A stretch of DNA of 17,679 nt, taken from positions 1 through 17,679 of the forward strand of contig JAMDBG010000147.1 in assembly GCA_023487865.1 (NCBI GenBank), in the 5' to 3' direction. This document shows positions 1-8,300 of the stretch, in pieces (position 1 is the first letter of the stretch; each line of letters begins with the position of its first letter). Source of the stretch: Deltaproteobacteria bacterium. Its GTDB lineage: Bacteria; Desulfobacterota; Syntrophia; Syntrophales; UBA5619. The notes under the pieces are model-generated. The model searched no databases, was not told the origin of the DNA, and saw only the letters and a program-made list of their open reading frames with translations. The position numbers were made by a program, and so were the translations under genes.

Positions 1-2
1 TG

Positions 3-470
3 GCCGGCTCCTATTTCGTGGAAGCACTGACCAACGAGATGGAGGCCAAGGCCTGGGAGTACATCGAGAAGATCGACGTGATGGGAGGGATGCGGGCCGC
101 GATCGACAAGGGGTTCCCCCAGTTGGAGATCGCCGATGCGGCGTACCGCTTCCAGCAGCAGATCGACGCGCAGGAGAAGGTGATGGTCGGCGTGAACAAA
201 TATACCACCGACACGAAACAGGAGATCCCCGTCGTCGACATCGACGAGCAGGTCGAGGAGGAGCAGATCGCCCGCCTGACCGCCGTGAAGAGGAGGCGAG
301 ACTCCCGCGCCGTCCTGCGGGACCTGGGCGACCTGAAAGACGCCTGCAAAACCGGGAAAAACGTCATGCCCTTCTGCATCGCCGCGGTGAAGGACCACGC
401 CACCGTCCAGGAGATCTGCGACGTCTACCGGGAAGTGTTCGGCGAATACCGCGATCCGGGGCTGTATTAA
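3..470 (+). CDS. B12-dependent acyl-CoA (methylmalonyl-CoA type) mutase large subunit, C-terminal part
   Basis: The open frame enters from the left edge and ends at TAA, leaving about 155 residues. They match the end of the catalytic TIM-barrel subunit of methylmalonyl-CoA mutase: AGSYFVEALTNEME, then a GGMRAAIDKGFPQ stretch, and the family tail with EIPVVDIDEQ, RRRDSRAV and the closing EVFGEYRDP. The enzyme interconverts methylmalonyl-CoA and succinyl-CoA (or a related acyl-CoA pair) through adenosylcobalamin radicals in the cytoplasm. The chain stops before any B12 domain, which fits the split form in which the B12-binding domain is a separate protein, encoded next at 700-1107. Substrate-determining residues lie outside the window, so isobutyryl-CoA or another acyl-CoA mutase cannot be excluded. 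The true start is upstream of the window. Confidence 0.93.
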   Translation, partial: AGSYFVEALTNEMEAKAWEYIEKIDVMGGMRAAIDKGFPQLEIADAAYRFQQQIDAQEKVMVGVNKYTTDTKQEIPVVDIDEQVEEEQIARLTAVKRRRDSRAVLRDLGDLKDACKTGKNVMPFCIAAVKDHATVQEICDVYREVFGEYRDPGLY

Positions 471-480
471 TGAAGGTGGC

Positions 481-660
481 CGGGGGCGGGATTTCGTGAG
501 GGACGCGGATCTTTTTCCGACCATGCGCATCCTCGCTCCGCTGCCGGGAAAAAACTCGCGCCGCCGGCGCTCAGACAGTTTTTCCGGCGGGCGCTGCGCT
601 GCGGCGGCATGGAATCCGAAAAACTCTCCCATGCTCCCCTCACGAAACCCCACCTCCGGC
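481..660. repeat. Long imperfect palindromic intergenic element between the mutase subunit genes
   Basis: The 229-base gap holds a large imperfect inverted repeat. Its outer arm TTTCGTGAGGG (492-502) pairs with 637-647 (11 of 11), and most bases outward to about 485 and 654 also pair. A second pair of arms lies inside: a CTTTTTCCGA-CCATG block at 511-525 against CATGGAATCCGAAAAA at 608-623. A third, innermost hairpin has GCCGGGAAAAAACT (543-556) against AGTTTTTCCGGC (576-587) with small bulges. Nested arms of this kind are typical of dispersed intergenic palindromes or small non-autonomous elements. No ORF of note is inside. The transcript would fold strongly between two genes whose products form one enzyme, so the element could modulate expression of the small subunit. 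Confidence 0.65.
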
Positions 661-699
661 TGATCCCGGTAAAGGAGAGGAAGAAAGGCGCAAGGTAGC

Positions 700-1107
700 A
701 TGATGACAGAAAGAACGATTCGGATCATGGTGGCCAAACCGGGCCTCGACGGCCACGACCGGGGCGCGCGCGTCCTGGCCCGCTGTTTCCGCGATGCGGG
801 ATTTGAGGTGATCTACACAGGCTGCCACCAGAGCCCGGAGCAGATCGCCGCGGCGGCGATCCAGGAGGATGTGGATCTGGTGGGCCTGAGCTGCCTCTCC
901 GGCGCCCATCGCTATCTCTTCCCCCGCGTGGCGGAACTGCTCAGGGGCCAAGGGGCGAACGACATCACCGTGATCGGCGGCGGGATCATCCCCGACCAGG
1001 ATTTCCCCCTTCTTTACGAAGCGGGTATCAAGGCGATTTTTACCCCGGGCGCGACGCTCGATACGATCGTCGACTGGGTCCGGACGAACGTCAAACCGCG
1101 GAAATAG
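700..1107 (+). CDS. Acyl-CoA (methylmalonyl-CoA type) mutase small subunit, cobalamin-binding domain
   Basis: This 135-residue protein is a free-standing B12-binding Rossmann domain. It contains the base-off/His-on motif DGHDRG at residues 17-22, in which His19 should replace dimethylbenzimidazole as the lower cobalt ligand. It also has the conserved GLSCLSGAH loop (about 62-70) and GGGIIP (about 93-98) that hold the nucleotide tail. The length is that of the family's separate small subunit. It should pair with the catalytic subunit ending at 470. ATG codons lie at 700 and 703; an AAGG at 692-695 sits just upstream and favours either. The stop is TAG. meaB starts 4 bases after the stop, so the two are co-transcribed. 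Confidence 0.95.
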   Translation: MMTERTIRIMVAKPGLDGHDRGARVLARCFRDAGFEVIYTGCHQSPEQIAAAAIQEDVDLVGLSCLSGAHRYLFPRVAELLRGQGANDITVIGGGIIPDQDFPLLYEAGIKAIFTPGATLDTIVDWVRTNVKPRK

Positions 1108-1111
1108 GCAA

Positions 1112-2089
1112 ATGGCAGACACCTCGGACGAAAAGGAGCAACTCCGCAAGATCCGGGCGGGAGACGTCCGGACCGCTTCCCGGCTGATCCGGAACCTGGA
1201 GGACGGCCTCCCCGAGGCGAAGTCCTCGATAAAACGCATTTTCCCCCACACGGGGCGCGCCCACGTCCTGGGCGTCACCGGCTCCCCCGGGGCGGGGAAG
1301 AGCACCCTGGTAGACGCCCTGATCTCCTCCTTCCGCAAAAAAGAAAAGACCGTCGGCGTCCTGGCCGTCGATCCGACCTCCCCCTTCACCGGCGGCGCGA
1401 TCCTGGGCGACCGGATCCGGATGCAGCGCCACGCCGAAGACCCGGGCGTCTTCGTCCGCAGCCTCGCCACCCGCGGCGCCCTGGGCGGCCTTGCCAAGGC
1501 CGTCGGAGACGCCGTCCATGTCATGGACGTCATGGGAAAAGAGATCATCATGGTGGAAACCGTGGGGACCGGACAGCAGGAGGTGGAGATCATCAACCAC
1601 TCCCATACGGTCGTCGTCGTCCTCGTCCCGGGAATGGGCGACGAGATCCAGGCGATCAAGGCGGGGATCATGGAGATCGCCGACATCTTCGTGATCAACA
1701 AGGCGGACCGCGACGGGACGGCGCAGCTCATGAGCGAACTGACCGCCATGCTCAACATGGTCCCCGAATTCCCCGGCGGGTAGCAACCCCCGGTCATCCG
1801 GATCGGTAACGTCTTCGACACCGGCCCCTTCGGGGAGAGCCTGGAAGAGCTGGCCGCCGCCATCGAAGGCCACCACCGGCGGCTTGTGGAAACGGGCCTT
1901 TTGGGCGACCGGATGCGGCGCAAGACGATGGTCGAGATCCACGAGGCCCTCCGCGACGCGATCCTGGAGCCGATCCTGAAAGGCCTGATGGAAAGCGGGG
2001 AGATGGACACCATCGCGGAGCGTCTCCTGAGGAAGGAGTCGGACCCGTACACGCTCGCCGAAGAGGTCGCCCGCCGCTACCTGAAATAA
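1112..2089 (+). pseudogene. meaB: MeaB/ArgK-type G3E GTPase, interrupted by an in-frame TAG
   Basis: The product belongs to the MeaB/ArgK (YgfD) GTPases, which gate cofactor loading and protect B12-dependent acyl-CoA mutases from inactivation. Visible motifs are the P-loop GSPGAGKS (residues 57-64), AVDPTSPFTGGAILGDR (about 85-101), the switch region ETVGTGQQEVEI (149-160) and NKAD (196-199). Codon 224 (1781-1783) is TAG, but the same frame continues without another stop for about 100 codons to TAA at 2087-2089. That continuation has the normal family C-terminus (QPPVIRIGN, then a helical HRRLVETG region and EVARRYLK). The family usually has Trp before the PPV motif, so a single TGG-to-TAG change explains the stop. 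As read, the protein lacks its C-terminal dimerisation part. Several neighbouring genes use TAG as their normal stop. Confidence 0.9.
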
Positions 2090-2103
2090 AAGACGAAAAA
2101 ACG

Positions 2104-2271
2104 GGGACAGCGCCCAATTATTCGATTCTCCTATGGGCCTTTCGAAAAGCACCGGCCCCCAGCATGGCTTCATCAATGCGAAATACTTTAACAGCCCCCA
2201 CATTATATGATAATAATGGGGATAACTGGGAGATAATTGGATAATTGTAATTGGTAATTGGGCGCTGTCCC
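2104..2271. repeat. 168-bp element bounded by a perfect 17-bp inverted repeat
   Basis: The sequence GGGACAGCGCCCAATTA at 2104-2120 recurs as its exact reverse complement at 2255-2271. The interior has no ORF and is clearly richer in A+T than the flanking genes. Near the right end AATTG occurs four times at 6-8 base intervals (2235-2260). The element starts 15 bases after the meaB stop and ends 21 bases before the cobO start, so it fills almost the whole gap. Its shape fits a MITE-like or REP-type non-autonomous element, possibly mobilised in trans by an IS200-like/RAYT transposase; that link is from memory of similar ends and is not shown here. I saw no clear target-site duplication. Confidence 0.75.
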
Positions 2272-2292
2272 TATTTAAATTTAAAGGATGCG

Positions 2293-2862
2293 ATGGCTAT
2301 GGAACCGGTTGCCGACATGAGAGACGACATCCTGGGAAAATACCGGAAGGGAATCGTCCAGATCTACACGGGAAACGGGAAGGGCAAGACGACCGCCGCC
2401 TTCGGCCAGGCGCTAAGGGCCATAGGCCAGGGCTACCGGGTCTGCGTCATCCAGTTCATGAAGGGACGCAAATACGGGGAGTTTCTCGCCGGGGAAAAGT
2501 ACCTGCCGAACCTCACCATGCACCTGGCCGGCCTCGACAGCTTCGTCATGCGGGAAAAACCGGCGCCGCTCGACATCGAACTCGCCCGCCAGGGCCTTGC
2601 CCTCGCCCGAAAGGCCATCGCCTCCGGCGACTACGACATGGTCATTCTGGACGAGATCAACGTCGCGGCCGATTTCCAGCTGATCCCACTCGACGAAGTG
2701 ATCGACCTCGTCAAGAGCAAGCCCGCCGCCGTCGATCTTATTCTCACCGGCCGCTGCGCCCCCCCGGAGGTTATCGCCCTCGCCGACACGGTGAGCGAGA
2801 TCCGGGAGGTCCGCCACCATTACAACGCCGGCGTCAAGGAGCGGGCCGGGATTGAATACTGA
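2293..2862 (+). CDS. cobO: Cob(I)yrinic acid a,c-diamide adenosyltransferase (CobO/BtuR/CobA type)
   Basis: This enzyme transfers the 5'-deoxyadenosyl group of ATP to reduced corrinoid, giving the adenosylcobalamin used by the mutase encoded just upstream. The 189-residue protein has the family's modified P-loop GNGKGKTT (27-34) after IVQIYT, followed by AAFGQALRAIGQGYRV, CVIQFMKG, the Walker-B-like DMVILDEINVA and the conserved LTGRCAPPEV near the end. Length and motif order are normal. A longer frame begins at TTG 2251, but that codon lies in the right arm of the palindromic element. ATG 2293 has AAAGG at 2283-2287 at good spacing, so I use it. No cobalamin riboswitch was recognised upstream. 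Confidence 0.94.
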   Translation: MAMEPVADMRDDILGKYRKGIVQIYTGNGKGKTTAAFGQALRAIGQGYRVCVIQFMKGRKYGEFLAGEKYLPNLTMHLAGLDSFVMREKPAPLDIELARQGLALARKAIASGDYDMVILDEINVAADFQLIPLDEVIDLVKSKPAAVDLILTGRCAPPEVIALADTVSEIREVRHHYNAGVKERAGIEY

Positions 2863-2880
2863 GTTGAAGGAGGATCTGTG

Positions 2881-3336
2881 ATGGGTGCATCGAAAACAGC
2901 ATTCCGGTATGGATGCATGGCGGCCGTTCTTCTGGCCTTTCTGATCCCGGGCGGCTGCGGCGGCAAGGCCGTCAAGTATTCCTACGTCACCAAGACCGGC
3001 GTTCAGGAACTCAAAAACTACCAGTGGGGTAATGCCCGCGGCCTCTACGTCCAGGATCCCTTGCTGGAGGCAAACGTCCAGTTCCTGGTGGATCGCAGTC
3101 TGGAACAGAAGGGATTGCGTAAAAGCACGGGAAAGGCTGATCTGCTGGTCTGGATAAGCTACGAGTATGACTCCAACAGCTACAAGCTGCAAACGCTGAA
3201 CCTGAACATTTCCAAGGCCGGCAACAACGAGCTGGTCTGGCGGGGGACTGCCGTCGGGAATATCCGAACCGATGGCACCTCCGGTGACCTGAAGAAGGTT
3301 GTCGAGGGAATTCTGGCCAATTTCCCCCCCCAGTAA
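2881..3336 (+). CDS. Small exported lipoprotein, DUF4136-like
   Basis: The 151-residue product starts with a basic N-terminus and a hydrophobic segment (AAVLLAFLIPGG), then Cys26 followed by Gly-Gly. This looks like a signal peptide with a slightly unusual lipobox: Pro at -3, Gly at -2 and -1. With Gly at +2, outer-membrane anchoring is plausible. The mature part resembles DUF4136 proteins: YSYVTKTGVQELKNYQW, a central ADLLVWISYEY strand, and a final VVEGILANFPPQ, the usual position of the Pro-Pro end. Function is unknown. ATG 2881 is preferred over GTG 2878 because the AAGGAGG at 2867-2873 is 7 bases from the ATG but only 4 from the GTG. It begins 18 bases after cobO, so co-transcription is likely even though the roles appear unrelated. 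Confidence 0.8.
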   Translation: MGASKTAFRYGCMAAVLLAFLIPGGCGGKAVKYSYVTKTGVQELKNYQWGNARGLYVQDPLLEANVQFLVDRSLEQKGLRKSTGKADLLVWISYEYDSNSYKLQTLNLNISKAGNNELVWRGTAVGNIRTDGTSGDLKKVVEGILANFPPQ

Positions 3337-3372
3337 ATCGGGAATCGCCATCCCACAGACCGCCTGCCTGGA

Positions 3373-3561
3373 TTATACGGCAGCCTTTACCAGTTGAACC
3401 CTGGATTCCGCAAAGTTGATCAGGTGAATCTTGTCTTCGAACACCTGTGTCTCGCCGAAGAGTGTTTCTACACTGATTTTGCCGTTTTCAATCGTGATCT
3501 GGGTCACATTTTCCATCGCCGGCTTTTGGGCGCCGGGCGCGTATAACTTAGCCAGACACAT
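3373..3561 (-). CDS. cooT: CooT-family nickel-binding protein
   Basis: This 62-residue protein begins MCLAKLY and has the compact beta pattern of the CooT family: NVTQITIENGKISVETLFGE, then KIHLINFAESRVQLV. In studied CooT proteins a nickel site at the dimer interface involves Cys2, which is present here. CooT is linked to nickel supply for carbon monoxide dehydrogenase, but no CODH or maturation gene lies in this window. A longer frame upstream exists, but its extra 58 residues are low-complexity, and the MCLA start is the family's N-terminus. A purine-rich AGGGGGG precedes the ATG. The 66-residue gene upstream on the same strand ends 56 bases away and is probably co-transcribed. Confidence 0.85.
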   Translation of the reverse strand: MCLAKLYAPGAQKPAMENVTQITIENGKISVETLFGETQVFEDKIHLINFAESRVQLVKAAV

Positions 3562-3617
3562 AGTCCCCCCTGAAAATTTCTGAAGCCAAAAAGGCAAAAC
3601 ACCATTGGATAAAAGCG

Positions 3618-3818
3618 CTACTTCAACAGTTTCTGGGCCTTTTTCAGGAACTCGTCCACCTCGGCCATCTTGTCGGCCGTCCGCCGCAATTGCTCGGCGA
3701 CCTCTTTTTGATCCGCGGCCATCTTGTCGGCCCATTCGCGGAATTCCGTCCCATGTTCCTGGTTATGTTCCAGCCAGTAAGCCAGAAGGCTTTGCAGTTG
3801 ACTCTTGGCATCTTGCAT
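3618..3818 (-). CDS. Small charged helical protein of unknown function
   Basis: The 66-residue product is almost entirely predicted amphipathic helix. It starts with an SLLAYWLEHNQEHGTEFREWADKM-type region rich in His, Glu and Trp, followed by repeated charged heptad-like segments to a Lys/Leu-rich end. There is no signal peptide or membrane segment. ATG 3818 is chosen over TTG 3821 because AAGGAGGGG at 3824-3832 is well placed. It is immediately upstream of cooT on the same strand, so a shared mRNA and a role in metal handling are reasonable guesses; the EHNQEHG cluster could bind metal. I recognise the general look of small proteins found beside cooT but cannot name a family. The stop is TAG. 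Confidence 0.7.
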   Translation of the reverse strand: MQDAKSQLQSLLAYWLEHNQEHGTEFREWADKMAADQKEVAEQLRRTADKMAEVDEFLKKAQKLLK

Positions 3819-3947
3819 CAAATCCCCTCCTTCGCATCGGATAATCTTGCCGCCGGTTCCTTTTTGTCACCTTTACGACGGCTGTTCGTTCATTATTCCT
3901 CATTACAACAAATCATCGCCAAATGCACCCAACTGCCTCTGCGTTTG

Positions 3948-3966
3948 GCGGACGGGCGAAGTCCGC
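3948..3966 (-). terminator. Hairpin downstream of the cupin gene
   Basis: GCGGAC (3948-3953) pairs exactly with GTCCGC (3961-3966) around a 7-base loop, 27 bases past the cupin stop in the minus direction. No T-run follows, so it is a weak candidate for an intrinsic terminator and may only be an mRNA 3' structure. Confidence 0.3.
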
Positions 3967-3992
3967 TTGCACAGCTCCGGTGCCATGATCGA

Positions 3993-4359
3993 TCAGTCAT
4001 TGTCCTCGTATGCCTCGGGCCGGAACCGGGGGGTGCAGATGGCGAGGAAGATCAGGTCCCCCCGGCCGAGGTTGGTTATCCGCTGGCGGCAGGACGGGGG
4101 GATGAGGACGACGTCGCCGATGCCCACCTCCTGCGGAGGAAGACTGCCGATCTTCCACGCGGCCGCGGCCATCGAGGATGACGTAACGCTCGGCAGTCCC
4201 TGCCAGCCGGTGCCACCGCGTGGTCACCCCCGGCGCGACGCGCGCCCGAGCGATCGATGCGTCCGGATCATCCGGCGTGTTGGACAGCTCGATGATGTAA
4301 CACTCCTCGGGAGTGAAATACTCCGCATCGGGATTCACGCGTTTGATGGCTTCCTTCAT
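3993..4359 (-). pseudogene. Single-domain cupin protein, frameshifted
   Basis: Translation from ATG 4359 (with GGAGGGTG just upstream) gives a typical small cupin up to ERYVILDGRGRVE, including the metal-motif region PGVTTRWHRLAGTAERY. The frame then becomes Pro/Arg-rich nonsense. Shifting by one base restores the expected family sequence, IGSLPPQEVGIGDVV, IPPSCRQRITN, then LIFLAICTPRFRPEAYED, and a TGA at 3993-3995. The fault is one extra base in the AA pair complementary to TT at 4153-4154: removing it gives GTG-GAG-ATC. Restored, the protein would be about 122 residues, normal for a stand-alone cupin of the mannose-6-phosphate isomerase-like type. Substrate is unknown. The frame continuing unshifted to 3997 should not be taken as the protein. 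Confidence 0.82.
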
Positions 4360-4403
4360 CTCACCCTCCGCCTGCCGGGCAACGGCAAAGCCATGCGGAG
4401 GCA

Positions 4404-4456
4404 CGGCGCTGCTTCCCTGCGAAGCAGTGCCGGTCCAGTGGCGACCGCTTCAGCGG
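4404..4456. repeat. Strong hairpin pair between the cupin and DUF4412 genes
   Basis: CGGCGCTGCTTC (4404-4415) pairs with GAAGCAGTGCCG (4421-4432) around a 5-base loop, giving 12 positions with a single G/T. A second small hairpin, CCGCT-TC-AGCGG, lies at 4445-4456. Both are in the 137-base gap downstream of the DUF4412-like gene (minus strand). With no T-run they resemble a REP-like or mRNA-stabilising element more than a classic terminator. Confidence 0.45.
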
Positions 4457-4496
4457 AGCGACGCGTAAGCCGGCTGCCTGGCTGCCGCCTGCATCG

Positions 4497-5183
4497 CTAG
4501 GGCCGGGGCGGCCTCTGCTTCTTCGGCATCCTCTTCATCATTTCTTCGATGTTCGGCATACCGCCCAGCCCCATGACCTCGGGAATGCTGTTCACCTTCG
4601 TGTAATCCCCGGGCACCTCGAACATGGAGGCCTTGGCCGCACCCAATTTCACGTCCTTGAACTTCATCACCATCTTGCCTCCGGATCCGGGGTAGTTGGG
4701 ATTCGGGGGAAGGGTCATTTCGGTTTGGATATTGAAATCCTTGAGATCCTGCGCCTCCCAGAGGGTGGCCTTGTACTTCTCCTCGGGTTTGCTCTTCCGA
4801 TAAAAGACCGCATCGTACTTGATGCACGGGTGGCCGTCGATCGTCTCGGCGCCCACCTTTTTCTTTTCGAGCACCATGTCCGGATCATAGGCATTCGGGG
4901 TATTTTCCCGGTCCTGGATCTGCTGTTCGAAGTAAGTCTTTGCAACGGTGTTCATCATGATGCTCTTTTTCGCATCCCCCAGTGTGATCGTTACAACGTC
5001 CTTCATGCCCGGGTTTTCCACGCGGCTCTTGTTTCCCATTCTTGCCATCGGCATTTCCATCCCCGACGTGACCATCGTTGCCGTGAAATTGTCCGGCGGG
5101 GCTGAAAAAACGGACGAACCGGTGAACAGGATCGCACCCATGACAAAAACCGATACCAGAAACCGAATACTGACTTTCGACAT
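4497..5183 (-). CDS. Exported DUF4412-like protein
   Basis: The 228-residue product has a signal peptide (FLVSVFVMGAILF core, likely cleavage after SVFSA) and a mature domain resembling DUF4412 and outer-membrane-lipoprotein-sorting (LolA/LolB-like) folds. Features are FTATMVTSGMEMPMARM, a central DVVTITLGDAKKSIMMN, a KVGAETIDGHPCIKYDAVF segment with one Cys, then KATLWEAQDLKDFNIQTEM, and a FEVPGDYTKV end. The family commonly carries this pattern of describing a hydrophobic half-barrel. It should act in the periplasm or outer membrane; substrate unknown. The tail is Met/Lys/Pro-rich (MKRMPKKQRPPRP). ATG 5183 is used because AAGGAGG lies 5 bases upstream; an upstream GTG-type start at 5207 has no comparable site. 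Stop is TAG. Confidence 0.78.
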   Translation of the reverse strand: MSKVSIRFLVSVFVMGAILFTGSSVFSAPPDNFTATMVTSGMEMPMARMGNKSRVENPGMKDVVTITLGDAKKSIMMNTVAKTYFEQQIQDRENTPNAYDPDMVLEKKKVGAETIDGHPCIKYDAVFYRKSKPEEKYKATLWEAQDLKDFNIQTEMTLPPNPNYPGSGGKMVMKFKDVKLGAAKASMFEVPGDYTKVNSIPEVMGLGGMPNIEEMMKRMPKKQRPPRP

Positions 5184-5267
5184 GACATCCTCCTTGGTCT
5201 TCCTCATACCGGCCGTGACCCTCCACCGCCGATTGGGGTTTGTTTTTCATCACCATGTTGAACCGCT

Positions 5268-5302
5268 ACGGATCGCCGTATGGCATAGTTTTCAGGATCC
5301 GT
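5268..5302. promoter_or_regulatory. Inverted repeat between the activase end and the DUF4412 gene
   Basis: ACGGATC (5268-5274) has its exact reverse complement GATCCGT at 5296-5302 with 21 bases between. It lies 41-66 bases beyond the activase stop and 85-119 bases upstream of the DUF4412 start. It could be an mRNA 3' stem or an operator for the downstream gene. No T-run accompanies it. Confidence 0.3.
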
Positions 5303-5342
5303 CAATGGATGACTCGAAGAGCGGTTTTCTTTTCCGGTCGTT

Positions 5343-8300
5343 TCAGCGGCTCTCACGGGCCGCCATCATGAGCCGATGGAAGCGCTCCGCCCTGAGCAGA
5401 AAGGTTTCGAGCTTGGCGCCGATCAGTTGGGGGAAAGGGGAGCCGTCGCTCTCTATCGCCAGAAACGGCAGGTCATCGACGCCGGCCAGCATCGCCCGCA
5501 ATTTTTCGTTCGCCGGATCGGTCGCCAGCTTCCTTTGCGCGGTCATGATCTCGCCGAGGATGGCCTCCGAGATACGGTTCGGCATGCACCCGAACGGCCC
5601 GATGGAGATGACCCCGCAGGTATGGGTAGCCACATCGCCGAGGGTGCCGCCGATGGTCAGGATCGCCTCGCCGAGCAGGTCCTGCGAAATATAAGGGACG
5701 GCATTATTAATTATTTTGGCCACATCCAGCGGCTCGGCCGACACGAGCCCAGATCCGGAGAGGATCGATTTAATCCGGCTCTCGTCGTGTCTCTGGAAAA
5801 AATGGCGGATTTTCAGCTTGAATCTCTGCGCCACCGTCAGATGATCGTGATTGCTCCCCCGCTCCGTCAGATAATTACAGTAGTAAATCCACTCGGACAC
5901 CGGCGCGCACACGGCGGCAAACCCCCTCTCCGCAAGGGACTCCGTGAGATACCGGCGGGAAAGGGCATCGCGGCGGACAAAGATCTCGCCCGTCAGGGTG
6001 ATCACGGGAACCGCATGAAGCGGCCGCTTGAGCGGTATGAAGCTCAGGCGCTCCGCGCTTTCGGCAAGCTGGGCGGTCAGGACCTTAAAATTCCCCTTCT
6101 CCAGGGCCAGGAGGATCTTGCCCCATTCCTCGGCGAAGATCCCGGCAGCACCGGCAGGATCCGTGCCATCGGCCAAGAGCATCGAACGGATGTCCTCCAT
6201 CACATCGGAGACGATCGCCGCCCACCAGCCGTAGCGCTCGAAATGCTCGTCCATCCCGATATAGGAGTTGTCCGCAGTCAGGGAGAGCAGGGCCACATCC
6301 GGGAGTTCCATCCGCCGGATCAGGTCCTCCATGTAAACGCAGTACTGTCCGAAGCGGCAGGGGCCAGAAGCGGTCGGCATGAAATACACCAGGACCTCGT
6401 CGGGGCGCTTCCCGTTTTTGATGTAGCTGAGCAGGGTCCCCGTAGTCAGGATCAGCGGCAGGCACTCCTTGCAGGAGGTATTCGCCCGGCCGAGCTTGAG
6501 GATGGCCTCGTCGTTTTCCCTGTGCCCCTTGGCATGGAATCCCAGTCCCCGCATCACCGAGGCAAATCCGTCCGTCACGAGCCGCCCCATCGAGGGGATG
6601 AGGACCGTCACCCGCGGATCCTTCAGGGACAAGGTCTCTCCCGAGGAGGTGGCGACCTGGGGGACGCCGTCCTCGAGCAGGATGCGGGCCGGACTGAAGG
6701 TGCGCCTGCGGGGCGAGATCAGTTGCCTGTCCATCAGCCGGCGGTAGCTCCGGATGATATCGAGAAATGCCTCTATCCGGGTTTCGAGGCCGGCATCGGC
6801 GGTGTGGCTGTCCAGTTCCAGGGTCAGGGAGGGCTTGCGCCCCATGATATCGCGGAAGTAGCTGATGACGAAGGAATCCGGTCCGCAGGAGAAATTGGTG
6901 ATGTAGGCGCCGAAGAGCTGGGGATGCCTTTTCACGAAACGGGCCGCCCGGATGATGAGATTTCCCATACCCCAGTACATGTGTCTCTTTGACCGCTCCT
7001 GCTCCAGATCGAGAAAATCAAGAGGGATCACCGGGATCCCGCGGGTGGCGAATTTATGTGGGATCCCCATGTGGGCCTCGCCGGCAAATCCGTTGTAGGG
7101 TCGGGCGAAAAGGACGATCCCCACCTTTTCCGGATCCGCTTCGAGCTCAGCGAGCATTTTCCCGCCTGCCTCCCTCATCGCCGCGAAACCCTCGAGCTGC
7201 TTCTGCAGGGCGACGGCAAACGCCTCCTGCGCCGCCCGATGGCCGATCCCCATCCGGCCGGCCGTTGCAACCAGAGCCTCTTCGGCACTCTCGATCCCGC
7301 CGGAGAAATCCAAAAGGGGCGTCAGGAGCCGCGTGCCGCGCTGACTGAGCCGACCGAGTTTTTTGCCGAAGGCCGTCTGCAGATAGAAGGTCTCCCCCTG
7401 CACCAGGGGGCACACCTGGGACTGCAGACTGCTTCCGTCACGCTGCAGCGGTACGGCCTTGAAATGGGGCAGAAACAGAAAGTCCAATTGGGGATCGCTC
7501 TCAAGAAGCGTATGGATAAACCCGTGCGCGAGTTCCGCCGGGTAGCAGAAGGCGGCCCCGCACTGATCCATCCCTTCCTGACTTGGGTGATCGGGCAGGA
7601 CCACGTCGAAACCCAGTGCGTCGAAAAAATGGGAGTACAGCGGGTAATAGGTGTTGACAAGAAAACTGCGGTTGATCCCCACCCGGCCCTTGGAGGATCG
7701 GGCCTGCGCTTTGTCCGGCTGCGTCCCATGGGTTTGAAAGATCAGCTCCTGGCGGACACTCGCCAGATCGATTCTCTCCGTTTCGTAGTGCACGTTCCGG
7801 CGGATATTGTAATAGCGGTTGCAGGCGCCCCCGAAGGGGTGTTTTTGTCCCTCCACCTCGATGACGGCGATCGCGCAGCGCCTGTCGCATTTCTCCTTCC
7901 CCCCGGGGCAGGTGAATGTCTTTCCGTAAACGACCTCCCGCCGGGCAAGGGCTTCGAGATCGAAGGCGCCCTCGGCCATGAGACCGGAGTCGATCCGCTT
8001 CTGGACTTCGAGGGCGACACCGAACGCCCCCATCAACCCGGGTTCCGGCGGGACGATGATCGGTTTGCCGATCAAGGCCTCCATCGCCAGCGGCACCGCC
8101 TTGTTGTAACAGACGCCCCCCTGCATGAAGATCTTTTCCCCCACCGGCCGGTTCCCCTTGACGCGGTTGGAGTAGTTCATACAGATCGAATAGACCAGGC
8201 CGGCGGCGATGTCCTCGCGGGGCACCCCTTCCTGGATCGCGTTCTTGATGTCGGAGGCGATAAAGGCGGCGCACTGATCATTGAAGTTGGGCGGCCGTTT

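Noticed and set aside
1781..1783. Pyrrolysine insertion at the meaB TAG
   Set aside because: Pyrrolysine is known mainly from methylamine methyltransferases; the position is a conserved Trp in the family, and TAG ends several neighbours normally.
640..2203. Long minus-strand frames opposite the mutase small subunit and meaB
   Set aside because: They are shadows of recognised genes, with Arg/Pro/Ser-rich composition and no domain.
2090..2292. Cobalamin riboswitch before cobO
   Set aside because: No recognisable B12-box or the multi-stem arrangement is seen; the space is taken by the inverted-repeat element.
5376..6992. Long plus-strand frame of 538 codons opposite the activase
   Set aside because: It is antisense to a gene with clear family motifs along its length and has a Gly/Arg/His-rich, motif-free product; GC-rich codon bias produces such frames.
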